Source: Malaya genurostris
Lineage: Eukaryota > Arthropoda > Insecta > Diptera > Culicidae
Direction of reading: 5' to 3'
DNA: 64,000 bases
NCBI RefSeq assembly: GCF_030247185.1
Contig: NC_080571.1
Span: 212,718,880 to 212,782,879 of the forward strand
Shown here: piece after piece, positions 25,811 through 37,065 of the stretch
Position numbering within the stretch: position 1 is the first letter of the stretch
How the letters are laid out: every line of letters begins with the position of its first letter
Translations under genes and position numbers: made by a program
The notes under the pieces: model-generated
Database searches by the model: none
Told to the model about the DNA's origin: nothing
Seen by the model: the letters and a program-made list of their open reading frames with translations, nothing else

Positions 25811-25825
25811 CCCTTACCCACTTTT
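25809..25825. repeat. target-site duplication, right copy
   Basis: Identical 17-bp partner of 24672-24688. Confidence 0.85.
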
Positions 25826-25962
25826 CTCTTATTTACATTGTTGTTGGTGCCAAAGTAGCAACAAATTTACTTAAAAATACGTTATTTTTATGTTGTTTGA
25901 AGAACCGTTATTTCAGTATAACTTTGAAACGAAACAACAACTAGTTTCAATTGATCGAGTAA

Positions 25963-26211
25963 CAATCACTTGATTTTTTTGTTGCAAACTGTACCAAAAT
26001 AAGCTACCGTAATAAAAATGTTACTTGGGACGAAGTTGTGTTAGCTCTATTAGAGCCACCCGATGAATATGTGTTTCCTTACAATAACAGCATAGAGCTG
26101 AGCGACTTCAAATATGCAATACAAAATTTAGTTAGTAAAAGAAAGGAAAATTACAAATATCGAAACATTTCCAATAATAGCATTGCTGACGAACCGCCAT
26201 ATAAAAATTAA
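25963..26211 (+). CDS. coding-like open frame without ATG, unidentified
   Basis: An 82-codon open frame with no methionine until late. It runs from a stop at 25960-25962 to TAA at 26209-26211. The part from KISYRNKNVTWDEVVLALLE through PPDEYVFPYNNSIELSDFKY to SKRKENYKYRNISNN reads like genuine protein, with mixed charged and hydrophobic residues and a proline-aromatic segment. It could be a terminal exon or a transposon fragment. No family was recognised. A possible acceptor is the AG at about 26003. Confidence 0.3.
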   Translation, partial: QSLDFFVANCTKISYRNKNVTWDEVVLALLEPPDEYVFPYNNSIELSDFKYAIQNLVSKRKENYKYRNISNNSIADEPPYKN

Positions 26212-29199
26212 TATCATATTAAGCGAACAGCCGAAGAATTTAATTTGTATTTAAGTTCAAGCGTTTGAATTTCAATCGAGTAAAGATTTATTCTATATGC
26301 TACATACATGTTATACTTCTTTTTGATTATATTTATTATAGTGATGTGCGGGAGTTGTACCCAGATTGACAGCCTTAAGGACATTGATTAACTCGTCTCG
26401 CTATACCCGTCCCGAACTTCTTAGTGTAAAAACTCAACAGTTTACATTATCATGGTCCCGAAGATTCGACACATATACTGCACTTAGAAAATTTCCATAT
26501 TACATTCGTACTCTCCGAGGCTGGGATGTAACATTTTCACGGTATCACTCGCGATATTGCATAACAACGCAAACGGCACTGCCGGTGCCATAACAATTAG
26601 TGAAAGGGTTGGCAAACCATCCATTTGTCGTGCATTTCATGCCATCACACTGCAAAGCGCAACCATTTTCCACATCGATCTTGGACAACAATTTATGCAC
26701 TATCACGAAAATGTGAACCAACGTCGACCTCCGGCAATGTGCGATGAAAAGCTCCAAACAGCATCGAACTGCAGCAGCTGGAGCAATCGAAGTCGAAAAT
26801 AACGTGAGGCATTATTTGCACACAAAACGATTACGCATTAATAAAACGACACGACACTTTTCTGCTGAAACGCATTTGTCGCGAATAGCACGAACTGTGG
26901 CTGGTACCCAACGAGCATTGAGCCCACCTTCAAGCCACCATCCATCCCAGTTCTGCTCAGGGTGGATTTGGTGCAGCGCGACTGTGCCGATGTCAGCGTC
27001 ATCGTTTAGTTACCAGCAACCTTGAGATGAGCTTTTTTTCTGTAATTATGAGAAACGACAGTTGTTATATAACTTTTCGCTCGTTTTCAGACTAACCCAA
27101 ATAGTACTGACTGAGTTTAAGTCAACGTCACCCAAGACACTCAGTGCACTCTATCTATAGGTACATACCTATAGCAGTTCATTGCAGCTGGCTAGACTGA
27201 TGCAAACATTGCGTGGCAAGAACCAAACTGATTTCATATCGTACTTCCTCGCACAATATTGCACGCAATGCATGCACCGAAACGGGAACTGTGGGAGTAC
27301 CATTAAGAGTTCAACAGTTAACTGATTATTGTGATGTTGTAAGATTTCGAGTGCCCGCTATGCGCTTCTCATAATGCTCTTAATGTATAACAATTGAAGT
27401 GAAGTTTTTTTATTGATTAGAATACAGGAACAGCTCTTTCTCTTAAATCACTTAATTGTGATTATTATTTACGATGTTTTATAGTCGTGTGACAGATAAC
27501 CAGAGAAAAAGAATTCGATGCTCGAGTAATCTTGGAGTAACCCCAGATTAAATAAAGTTATGTTTAGCAATGTTGGTGAATGATAATTGATTGCCAAAAT
27601 TATATAGCGAATGCCGTAGCTTCCCATGCACCACTGCTCAGATCATTTGTAGTAGATCAAGAAAGTTTGGACATCTTTGGATTACTTCATCGCTGGCCGA
27701 TCTCATGGCAGTGTTATTCAACGGCTCCATCAAAGCGACTTTCGTTTCTATTGTCCACTGCGGCTCTGAGAATTTCGAAATAATTTATTTAATTCTCAAT
27801 TGATGAAAGGCTTAAGGATGACCTCGACACAGTGCTTAATCATTATTTTGCGTTCTTCATCGTTCCTTGGATTTAACCGCAGATCATCAGATCGGTTGTG
27901 CACATATATCTTCTAGATGGTGAAGCGGCTTTGCAAAAAAATACCACTTCTATTGCGGCAACACCAGAATCATTCAAGATTCCAATGGAAAAGATAGGCA
28001 CACGCGCTCACAGTCGACCTGCATACCGACTACCCGCACCCGCATGATGTTTTATTGCAACTATCTACCAACAGTCAAGCTCGGAACAGTGCAATCATTG
28101 GCGAAAATCCTCGGTCGTCCTGTCTTTAGCAGTAGATTGATGGATCATCCCTCGCCATATTCGCATTGCACAAGTTCTGACTGTAGATAACGATGATTGT
28201 GCGATCGTGGTGAAGTGGACGAACCCGAGAACGATTCCATCAGGTCAGGAGATGGTTTCGCACAATCAACTACTAGCAGCGGACGGGATGATGGTCAATT
28301 CAGACTGCCCGCCCCAGACGGCCATGTCATTATTTTCAACATAATAGACGGTAGAATTATCGCACTTGTTGAAACGGTTCATTCCTTTTGTAATTATCGC
28401 ACATTATTATGAGAAAAAGGTTGTGGGAAGAGATTTCTTCGTCTACGATCTTTGTTGTTCGCTGTGGTCAGAGAAGACGGTAATTCAGCGCCGACGCGCA
28501 GGGTGTGCTAATGCAACTGTTTCCAAACATTTTGAGCAATGAGCTCCCATCGTAGCATAAACGCCAACGAATAATCAACTGGAAACATCGTTTAGAAGAT
28601 TGCTGGTTAATTTTGTTATTGTTGATGATGATGTTATGCGTCGTTTAAATAACAATTAATACTTTCACATTATTATTTCAAATGAGCTTAGCATGAAGAT
28701 TAGAACTGATGTTTCAATCGGATTTTGGATGTTGTGTAATCAGACAAATGACTAGCCATCATTTTCATTTTCGAAATTCATTTAATTTTTGTCCGACGGT
28801 CTTGTATTGTGTACATAAACTTATTTTTTCGAGTATAACGACGCATACATGAAAAGTAAGGGCTGTTCACTTACGTTAAGCAATCGACACGCCTAAACCT
28901 GTACATATCTGTACTAAAGTCCCTGTTATAGTTAGAGTCACGCGGTGAAAAAATTCTTCAATTTGGGGCCCCGGCCACCGCACGATCTTTCTGTTATTTG
29001 CTTTGGCAACCAGGCTAACCTGGTGAACTTCAAATGATTCATGGTTTGAAATTTAAAAACTTGAATTCGTACCGATACTTGGATTGATTTTCTAGAAGAG
29101 TGAAAATATAATGAAGTGTGCTGCTAAATTTTGATTCAACGTTTACCGTTGTTCGTTTTTTTTTTTTTTCAATTTCCTTAAAATATAAACCTAAGACCT
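26212..29199. other. ~3 kb of mostly single-copy-looking DNA with higher GC, no gene supported
   Basis: From about 26350 to 28650 the sequence is less AT-rich than average and lacks the repeats seen elsewhere in the window. Open frames at 26557-26802, 26744-27025 and 28197-28412 lack splice context or recognisable motifs. It may contain regulatory or untranslated sequence of a host gene, but nothing can be assigned. Confidence 0.35.
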
Positions 29200-29202
29200 G
29201 TT

Positions 29203-29760
29203 CTAATCCACCTAGTGGTGTAATGATGCCTTTCTCATATCAATCATACTATCATATATAATACTTTGGTATTCTTCAGAATAATTTTCTTCGATTCTTG
29301 AGAATATAACCGTTTGGCCGTCTACTGACAAAAACTATCAATTAGAAAAGATTTGAGGTCGATTTAGATTTTTTTTTACGTTTTTTGTCCTTCTCAGTGA
29401 TGGTTTAAAATTGTTAACACACTTTACCCTATATTTCCGGATCCGGAGGTTGGATCCAAATGAAATTCAGGACCTAAGGAGTTTTCATTTGAATCTAAGT
29501 TTGTAAAAATCGGTTTAGCCATCTCCGAATAAGATTAGTGCACTTATTTGCACATTTTTTGCACATTTTACCCCATAACTTCGGAACCGGAAGTCGGATC
29601 CTAATTATATTCAGAAATTTTGTATGGGACCACAAGACCTTTCATTTGAATTTAAATTTGTGAAAATCGGCTCAGCCATTTTCAGCCATGACACTTGACC
29701 CTCCGGGCCTCGGTTCAAAAGTAGGTCTTCACAGTGATTGCATAACCTTTCTGTATGAGA
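29203..29760 (+). mobile_element. element with inverted TGCCTTTCTC end and ~155-bp internal repeats
   Basis: The left end reads ctaatccacctagtggtgta then 'atgatgcctttctcata'. The interior has two ~157-bp monomers, with cores gtaaaaatcggtttagccat at about 29502 and gtgaaaatcggctcagccat at about 29659. The right end reads cagtgattgcataacctttc then 'tgtatgaga'. Better-preserved copies end in gagaaaggca, the inverse of tgcctttctc, so this copy has lost its last bases. It has no coding capacity. Confidence 0.6.
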
Positions 29761-31298
29761 ACTATCATTTGCGGATGATTTCAAACTCTACCATCTGATC
29801 AAAGAACAACAAGATGCACAATTTTTGCAAGCTCAGTTGAATACATTCGTGGAATAGTGTCACTCCAACAAGATGAAATTAAGCGGCGGGTAGGGTCTAA
29901 CACTTTTGAAAAATCATTTATTTTCTTTGTATTTTCTGATAGTAAAACATTTCAAGAATATTCTGTTAAATTTTGAAGCTTGTCGGAACAAAACTCAGAA
30001 AGTTATGGGCCTTTATCTTTGCCGATCTCATACTACGAAGAAATAAGAGCTGCGCACACAGGCCCAAGATTTCTGCTTTGATTGACTTGAAAACGACAAA
30101 ACATTCTCAAAATGTTTCAATTTTACAAAATACAAAAGAAAAAATATGGCTTTTTGAGAATGTTAGAGCCTACGTGCTCCCTTGAGTAATAAATTGTTTC
30201 CTTAGATTTTAAAGACAATAAACTTAAAACGCGTTTTTCTCGCAAGCAAGTTTTGAAAGTCCGTGTCCATCGTCATTCAAAAACTACTGCACCAATTTTT
30301 TTCAAATTTTGCACACACTTTCTACATATAAAAAACCAGACCCCAACGTTTTCCTTTTCGTTGTTTGTTACTATGGGAAGGTTTTACAGCTACAAAATGA
30401 CCGATTTTTTCGTGAAAAATCGTACTTTTGAATTTAAACAACCACCAAAAATTCAAAAAATTCAAAAAAATCAAACAGAAACGTTGAGGTCTAGAAAAAT
30501 TTCTACTCTAACTATGCTGCATTCATTTATTCACTTCTGATTAGTCTACGCTGAGATACAGTGGACATCGCAAATCATGATTTTTAAGAAGCGTTCTCAA
30601 AAATACCTCTTCACCGACTAATTTCTCAATATTTTTCCATGAAAAAATTACAAAATGTTGTTCGAATGATGCTTTTTATTATACAAAATATTTGAATTTA
30701 TTTTGTTGAACGATAGTTATGAAAAAAATTCGCAAAACTGATGTTTTTTTCATCATTCAGCTGTAGCTTTAACTGTTAGTTTTAAACGTAAATATATGTT
30801 GGATCATTGTAATCTGTTGATACAAAAGATGAGGAGGTTTTATGCCTGCTGGAGAGAGAGATTGCTATATTTCATCTCCATCGGACTTGAGAAATGTTAA
30901 AAGTAAATAGGTGAAATTTTGTAAACTTAATTCCGGCTTAGTTTTCAGTTTAGTAAACTTAAATTTGGACTGCACTTTAATTATGAACTTTGTTTATATG
31001 TTGTTTCCGAAGGAGGAAAATTAATGTTGGTTCCAGGAGCTACGTGTTTGCGAATCTGTTCCGAATTTAAGCGCTACAGAAAACAACGACGAGGTTCGTG
31101 TTTATACGATGAACTTTAAAATTCCATTTACTGTAAAGATCACAGTTTGTTCACTTGTAATGAAGGTGTTTTTGTCAAAGAACAAATAGCAGTACATTCT
31201 AATCGGTATTATTCTTCAGATAAAATGTTAATCGTGTATGTCAAGCTGATTTCATCTCGATATCGAGGGTTTCAAAGCAAAATTGAAGGTTATCACTA
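29761..31298. other. no gene recognised
   Basis: AT-rich. The open frames at 29973-30185 and 30253-30540 are Lys/Phe-rich and low in complexity, typical of chance frames in AT-rich DNA. Confidence 0.35.
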
Positions 31299-31908
31299 TA
31301 AAGGGTGATTTTTTGCTGTTATCTTTTTGGCAACTTTTTTTGTTTCAATTATAGAGATTTTAACCGTAAGGTCATTCGCCATTTCGGGCCAAAAAAGCTT
31401 TCTAACTCTATGTGCGGGGTTGTGGATCGAACCCAAGTGGGCTGCGTGAAAGGCATCGACTAACCCATCACGCTAAACCCGTAACCTTTTCGGCAACACT
31501 GTTTTTGGCATACCACACGTGAATCGTGTCTTGTGTCATTGTCAAACTTGTTCAGTTTGGTCTATCTCATAGGGTGCTGGCAAAGTTGGAGAAAGCTCCA
31601 CTTTTTATCGACAAATTTTTTTCAACGACGAAGCTCATTTCTGGTTGAATAGATACGTTAACAAGCAAAATTGCCGCATCTGGAGTGACGACCAGCCAGA
31701 AGCATTGCAAGAACTACCAATGCATTGGGCCCGTCAATTGGCCGCCTAGATAATGTGATATAACGCCTTTGGACTATTTTTTGTGGGGCCATGTTAAAGT
31801 TCATGTCTACAAGGATAAACCAGCAACGATTGACGCACTGGAAGCCAATGTTGAAGAATTTATTCATGAAATAGCGGCCGAACTGTTGGAGAGAGTGTGA
31901 CCCTTTAG
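31299..31908 (+). mobile_element. Tc/IS630-like transposon, copy 1, internally deleted and carrying a SINE
   Basis: The left terminus is taaagggtgattttttgctg at about 31299. A SINE interrupts the element at 31335-31495. The transposase remnants on the plus strand are FFNDEAHFWLNRYVNKQNCR (first catalytic Asp region, about 31620-31680) and, after an internal deletion, a segment containing CDITPLDYFLWGHVK (third catalytic acidic residue, about 31755-31800) followed by KDKPATIDALEANVEEFIHE and IAAELLERV. The right terminus is accctttagaaattt. The middle of the DDE domain, including the second Asp, is missing and stops interrupt the frame. Confidence 0.7.
31335..31495 (-). mobile_element. tRNA-derived SINE with 12-bp target duplication
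   Basis: The minus-strand SINE has a head near 31495 (ggttacgggtttagcgtgat), a B box gggttcgatccac and a body ending ggttaaaatctctat with an A-rich tail. It is flanked by ctttttggcaac (31323-31334) and cttttcggcaac (31496-31507), a 12-bp direct repeat with one mismatch. It is homologous to the SINE at 12380-12525. Confidence 0.78.
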
Positions 31909-32480
31909 AAATTTAAATCATGTTTTTGGTGTAGTATACAGGTACCTTGATCAATGTTAATTGATTATCAAAACAAACAAATTCAAATTAATTTAACCTT
32001 TATTACACAACATAATTTCTTCAACATTTCATTAATCAAATTCATTGGCAATTTTTCTATCTGCAATAACAATACTCCTCTTGAGTTGTTCAGCAACATA
32101 TTTTTTTTACTTTTCTCGTTTCATTAAACTTTTGACGCTTTTGGTTTCCTCTCCGCGCGTCTCTTATTATAACAGTGTTTCTCATCTGTACCATCAATAT
32201 TTGTGCAGTTACTTCAGGTGTTATTTTGATTCAGTACTTATATGCCTATCTGTACGTACTGTAAACAATGTCCACAATAATCGTTGTTCGCTTCAGCCTT
32301 AGTGCTTTTACCATTCGGGAATAAAACGAATTGGTAATAAATATTGTCAATCTACTTCCAAATAGCTAATAACATAACTAAAAAATGTATATTATTTTTG
32401 TCGAAAAACATAACCTTTTGCAGAGAAAATCATGAAAACACATCATAACAACTAATTGAGAGCCGCTGTCGGTGAACAGT
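31909..32480. other. flank of copy 1, duplicated downstream
   Basis: The sequence 31905-32160 (gaaatttaaatcatg, 'ccttgatcaatgttaattga', 'aacaatactcctcttgagtt') is repeated with divergence at 32738-32761 and 33714-33890, where the mariner at 32762-33713 splits it. No gene is present. Confidence 0.6.
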
Positions 32481-32735
32481 TTATCTCACGTGTTGGGACC
32501 GGCAATTGGCCGCCTAATACCGGCCTATATGTTGGAGAGGGTGTGCCAAAATTGGACCTTGCGCATGGTCCATCAAAAGCGGAGCTGCGGCAAACATTTA
32601 CATGAAATCATCTTCAAACATTAAATTAAATTGATCGTTCTATCGATTCCAATAGAGATTTCATTAATTTTCTCAAATTATATGCTTTTTTTGAGAACCA
32701 AATCCCATACCTCCTTAAAAATCATCCTTTAGAAA
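32481..32735 (+). mobile_element. Tc/IS630-like transposon, copy 2, C-terminal fragment
   Basis: ggcaattggccgcc (about 32502) matches the same point in copy 1. The frame then gives LERVCQNWTLRMVHQKRSCG and KHLHEIIFKH, the transposase C-terminus. The terminus aaaaatcatcctttagaaat at about 32719-32738 is the inverse of the left terminus at 31299. It is deleted internally at a different place from copy 1. Confidence 0.6.
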
Positions 32736-32761
32736 TTTAAACCACATTTTTGGTTTAAGTA

Positions 32762-33713
32762 CGAAGTCTGTTCAAAAAGTTCCCGAAATTTTTTAATTGC
32801 GCGCGTCTGGAGAGTCCGGTGGTCAACATTTTTTTTTATTGTGTTGGTACATATGTCCCTAATGTATGGTGAAATTTTCAGCTGTATTCATTGTTTACAT
32901 TCTGTCTTGTAGCGGCTGGTTTAGACGTGTTTTTTTTAGCTCGGCGATTTTTGTTAGTTTAAACAATGGAAGAATTGAAGAGTCAAAGAATTTGTATTAA
33001 ATTTTGCGTGAAAAATGAAATAAAGTGTAACCAAGTGTGCGAAATGTTACAGAGAGCCTACGGTGAGTCTGCTATGAAAAAAACAAGTGTTTACGAATGG
33101 TATAAGCGTTTCCAAGATGGCCGCTAAGACGTTGAAGACGACGAACGCTCCGATCGACCCAGCACGTCAATAATCGATGAAAATGTGGGAAAAGTGGAAA
33201 AAATGATTATGGATGATCGCCGAATCACTATTACTATTAGAGAAGTTGCTGATGAAGTTGGCATATCAGTTGGCTCATGCCATCATATTTTTTCAAATGT
33301 TTTGGGCATGAAACGAGTGGCAGCAAATTTCGTTCCAAAAGTGCTGAATTTTGATAAAAAAAAAACAAACGCATTACCATCGCTCAGGAGCTGTTAAACG
33401 ACGTCAACGACGATCCAAATTTACTTGAAAGGGTTATAACTTGTGATGAAACATAGGTGTACGGTTATGATGTCGAAACAAAAGCACAATCGTTCACGTG
33501 GAAGCACCCAACGTCACCAAGACAAAAATCGCCGAGCTCAAAAAAACACGTCTACACCAGCCGCTACAAGACAGAATGTAAACAATGAATACAGCTGAAA
33601 ATTTCACCATACATTAGGGACATATGTACCAACACAATAAAAAAAATGTTGACCACCGGACTCTCCAGACGCGCGCAATTAAAAAATTCCGGGAACTTTT
33701 TGAACAGACCTCG
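32762..33713 (+). mobile_element. mariner with ~185-bp terminal inverted repeats, defective
   Basis: A 952-bp element between TA dinucleotides (32760-32761 and 33714-33715). The outer ends are cgaagtctgttcaaaaagtt on the left and, complemented on the right, cgaggtctgttcaaaaagtt. Inverted similarity extends about 185 bp inward, to around 32946 and 33533. The interior encodes an N-terminal mariner transposase from about 32966 (MEELKSQRICIKFCVKNEIK) with KKTSVYEWYKRFQDGR, a stop, then REVADEVGISVGSCHHIFSN and TCDET*VYGYDVETKAQSFT (first catalytic Asp in TCDE). The rest of the catalytic domain is deleted. Confidence 0.85.
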
Positions 33714-33927
33714 TATACACGTACATTGATCAATGTTACTTGACGTCAAAGGAAAAAATTTGATTCAATTTTCCCCTTTTAAACAAAACTATTTTTCTAG
33801 CTTCAATAACAATACTCCCCTTGAATTATTCAGTAACAAACAATGTTTATTAACTTTGCTCGTTTAATTCAACGTTTGACGGTTCGTTGAATACAATCGA
33901 AAGAAAATACACAGATACAAATATATT

Positions 33928-34115
33928 GTGAATTTACATCTATTTTCATGCGCATATTTGAAGCAGGTAATTGAATGGAAAGTTACTTTATAATTCTTCA
34001 TTCCAATGTACTTTGAAAGCAATACTAAGCATTTTTCAAACATGCAGTCTTGCTTATTGAAAAATCAATTCATTCCAATTTAATTTTACATCATGGTTTT
34101 AAATCAGATTCATAC
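33928..34115 (-). repeat. single arm of the fold-back family seen at 37262-37640
   Basis: tttacatctattttcatgcg, 'gcaggtaattgaatggaaag' and 'catcatggttttaaatcaga' match the right arm at 37478-37640 in the same order, with an extra ~60 bp in the middle. Confidence 0.6.
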
Positions 34116-34319
34116 TATTGATTTACGTTTCGTGTAAATTTTATGTGCAGTTATCTGATGATTCATTGTCATCATCTCAATCGGTTTTGCCTTTTCGGTA
34201 GAAAGGTAATAGAATCGCTGGCACAACCGACTTTCCAAAGCCTGGTATTATATACCATTCGATTCAGCTCGACGTGATCGGTGTATGTGTCGCTGTGTAA
34301 GTACACCGTTCGAAGATTT

Positions 34320-34700
34320 TTCTCTCCTTTCAATTCTTCGGAGGTGGCCAAACCGATCTCAACAAACTTAAGCTCGTTTGAAAGCTACTACTGGGCCATA
34401 GACCCAGTTCGAAGAACAAATGGCTGTTACTTCCGGTTTCAGAAATAAAATGGTATAAGTGACGTAACCGACAAAACGCATATTTTATCTCTTCACACAT
34501 TTTACTCGGAGCTGGCTGAACCGATTTCAACAAACTTAGGCTCATTTGATAGCTGTTACTGAGTCATTGAGCAAGTTTGCAGATGAATTCGCTGTCACAA
34601 CCTGTAAAGGTGTAATGGTATATGTAAGTGACGTAACCAACAAAACGCACATTTTTTCTTTCTGCTCAATTTTCTCGGAGATGATCGAACCGATTAGTTT
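34320..34700 (+). repeat. tandem ~165-bp repeat monomers
   Basis: Cores ggccaaaccgatctcaacaa (about 34346), ggctgaaccgatttcaacaa (about 34512) and a degenerate third near 34677 are spaced 166-169 bp apart. It is the same family as 3415-4250. Confidence 0.7.
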
Positions 34701-35984
34701 TGATTAGTTTTACCAAGATTTTCACAAATTTTCTATATATCAGAGATGGTAAACCAATTTTTCATTCTAAAACACAGATTTTTTTAGCAGCCCTAATACG
34801 GACACATTCATAAACGAAATAAAATGTGTGTGAATTAAAATCAAGGAACGATGTATAAATTTGCACTGGTGGCCGTTTTTGATTTGGTTGGTTGTTTTCT
34901 CACGAAATTCAGTGTGCCGGCCGGGATTCATGTACCAAATATGGCTCGGAGTTTTATTGCCGAGTAACTATGTGGTGCTTTCGTATACGCAGTTTAAACT
35001 TACAAGTTATCATTATAAATATGAAAGAAATCCTTTTGCTGGCCGATTACAACTGGATGTGATTCGACAGCTGATCCTGTAACGACAGACATTTTTCTTC
35101 TTCACAACTTCCTGTCTTTCCAAACAAAATTGACTCACACCTAGAAAAATCTCACCACCAGTGTAAATTTATGCATTGTGCAGTTAAGGATAGGGTATTC
35201 GAAATAAAAATGTGCACGAGGTGCGGTATAGGACTGGTTTACCATATTCACCAATTTTCCTGTGAAAGCACTGATGTTTGAGTTCTTTTTGCAACATAGA
35301 TTTTAAATATATTAGAAAAAAACACAGATTTTTTGTTTATTTTGTGCACAAATTGTATAATGGTAAATGATAAATTAAGTACAGATTTTAGGTGCCAGCT
35401 CTGGATAAATAAGCATTTGGGAAAAGCATGTGAGATTATACTACACCCTAGTTGAACATAAATCAAAATTGAGTGAAACGCCACTCAATTTCACAAAAAA
35501 TGCACTTGACTTGACCTATCTACTCATTTTTAGTTAAGGAATGAATCTGTCAAAATTTTAGTATTTATTGATCAAAATAAGAAATTTCTTTCTTTAAATT
35601 TGAGTGAGTTTAACTAAAATTTTAAGTACCGTGCACTTGAAATAAAGAAATTCTTTTTCGTTTGTGTTTATATACATGGAATCCCTAGTTAAAATCATTC
35701 TTCTTTCTTTTAAATGGAAGGCGTAAAAAAAGATTCAAATTCGTTTCATTTTTACCGGCTTGGAATCAAAATTAAACGGTTTTGATACCCTTATTGATCT
35801 CACTTAGCATAATTGAAACCATAACATTTATATTGATTGATGATTCATAGTTCCAAAAAAGCTGACCTACAAACGACAATAAAAAACTATATATTATTGC
35901 ATTCTTAATTCGAATAGAATATTCCGAGAACGAAAACGCACTGAACTGCAAGTATTTTGTTCACTCAAATGTTCGAAAACTCAA
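34701..35984. other. no gene recognised
   Basis: AT-rich. The frame at 34861-35082 (Trp/Phe-rich) has no supporting context. Confidence 0.3.
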
Positions 35985-36215
35985 CGCCTAGGCTGCAGAC
36001 AGAGTGACCGCGAGAAGCTGAGCCGAGCGGCAAACGTACTTACAGTAAAACAGAGGGATCCTGTCAGAGTAAAAGCTGAGCAGATTTATCGCTTGTACTC
36101 TGACAGGGTCCCTTTGATTTACTGCAAGTATGTTTCCCGTTTCTGGTCTGCTAATGTCAGTCAACGGCTCGACTCAACTTCTCGCGCCCACTCTGTCTGC
36201 GGCCTTACTCTAATG
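35985..36215. repeat. inverted repeat (fold-back), ~85-bp left arm
   Basis: The left arm, about 35988-36072, runs from gcagacagagtgaccgcgag through 'aacgtacttacagtaaaaca' to 'cctgtcagagta'. It is the reverse complement of the right arm, about 36097-36207, which runs from tactctgacagggtcccttt through 'ttactgcaagtatgtttccc' to 'ctctgtctgcggcc'. The right arm has a ~35-bp insertion (ggtctgctaatgtcagtcaa region). It has no coding capacity and higher GC than its flanks. Confidence 0.75.
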
Positions 36216-36504
36216 TATGATTAAATACGAGAAAACTCATGGCTTGAGTAAGTTTTACTCAAACATATATACACAAATTTTGACATATTGTTCCAATTTA
36301 TGAATTTGATTAATCGCAACTCAAACCATGAGTTATTTCCAAAGAGCGAGTAGAGAAAATCAATTAAAGTTTCATAGCCTTCAAATTAATCAACCAAGTA
36401 AAAATCGATTCCGTTAAATGCGAAGGAAAGAAGAATCATTTTTGATTTATTTCGTTGAGGATGTTTTAGGAAACAGTAGTGCGTAAAAAATTATGATTTA
36501 CAAG

Positions 36505-37031
36505 TTTAGTTTAGTATACTAAATGTTTACATCCTCTTATAAACAGAAATTCTAAGCTCTGTCTAAAAAACAAATTATTAATCTATAAACAAACTTTCAG
36601 ACCAGCCATCCTTTATGCAGTACCAATTTGGTCAAGTTGTTGTTCCACCAGGAAGAAAACGCTTCAAAGGATTCAGAATAAAATTCTGAAAATGATCTTG
36701 AAGCGTCCTCCCTGGTTTAGTACAAATGAGTTACACAGATTCACAAATATAGAACCATGAGATGTAATGTCACATAATATTATAAGCAAATTCCGACAAA
36801 AATCGATGTTAGTTAGTATATAAGTTCCTTTTCCCCATTACACAATTCAAGTAGGTTTAGAATTTTCCCTACATAAATATCACAGAATTGCGGAAGCAAA
36901 TGATGTCTTCATGGTAATAACCAAATTATGTATATAATAGGGCTGAAAAGTCACCACTTGTGGCTAAACACCCAATTTAAATTTTAATAATTTAATTTTA
37001 ACTCATATTCCAATAAATAGTTATTGAAAAA
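36505..37031 (+). mobile_element. 5'-truncated jockey-like LINE, copy 1
   Basis: The plus strand encodes the C-terminus of a reverse-transcriptase ORF2: KCLHPLINRNSKLCLKNKLL, then IYKQTFRPAILYAVPIWSSC, TRKKTLQRIQNKILKMILKR and PPWFSTNELHRFTNIEP with an in-frame stop. After VMSHNIISKFRQKSM it passes into a 3' UTR ending ccaataaatagttattg and an A8 tail at about 37024-37031. The YAVPIW and LQRIQNK motifs are typical of the jockey group. It is closely related over its whole 3' part to 60725-61122, but lacks about 40 bp at the end of the ORF that the other copy keeps. Confidence 0.85.
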
Positions 37032-37065
37032 AAATTCGCATCGCTTTCTCTCTGGCTTCACCCTC

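Noticed and set aside
25993..26012. Sequence taccaaaataagctacc resembling the ITmD37E copy 2 terminus (taccgaaaataagctatcc)
   Set aside because: Short, one indel, no partner terminus found nearby; probably coincidence.
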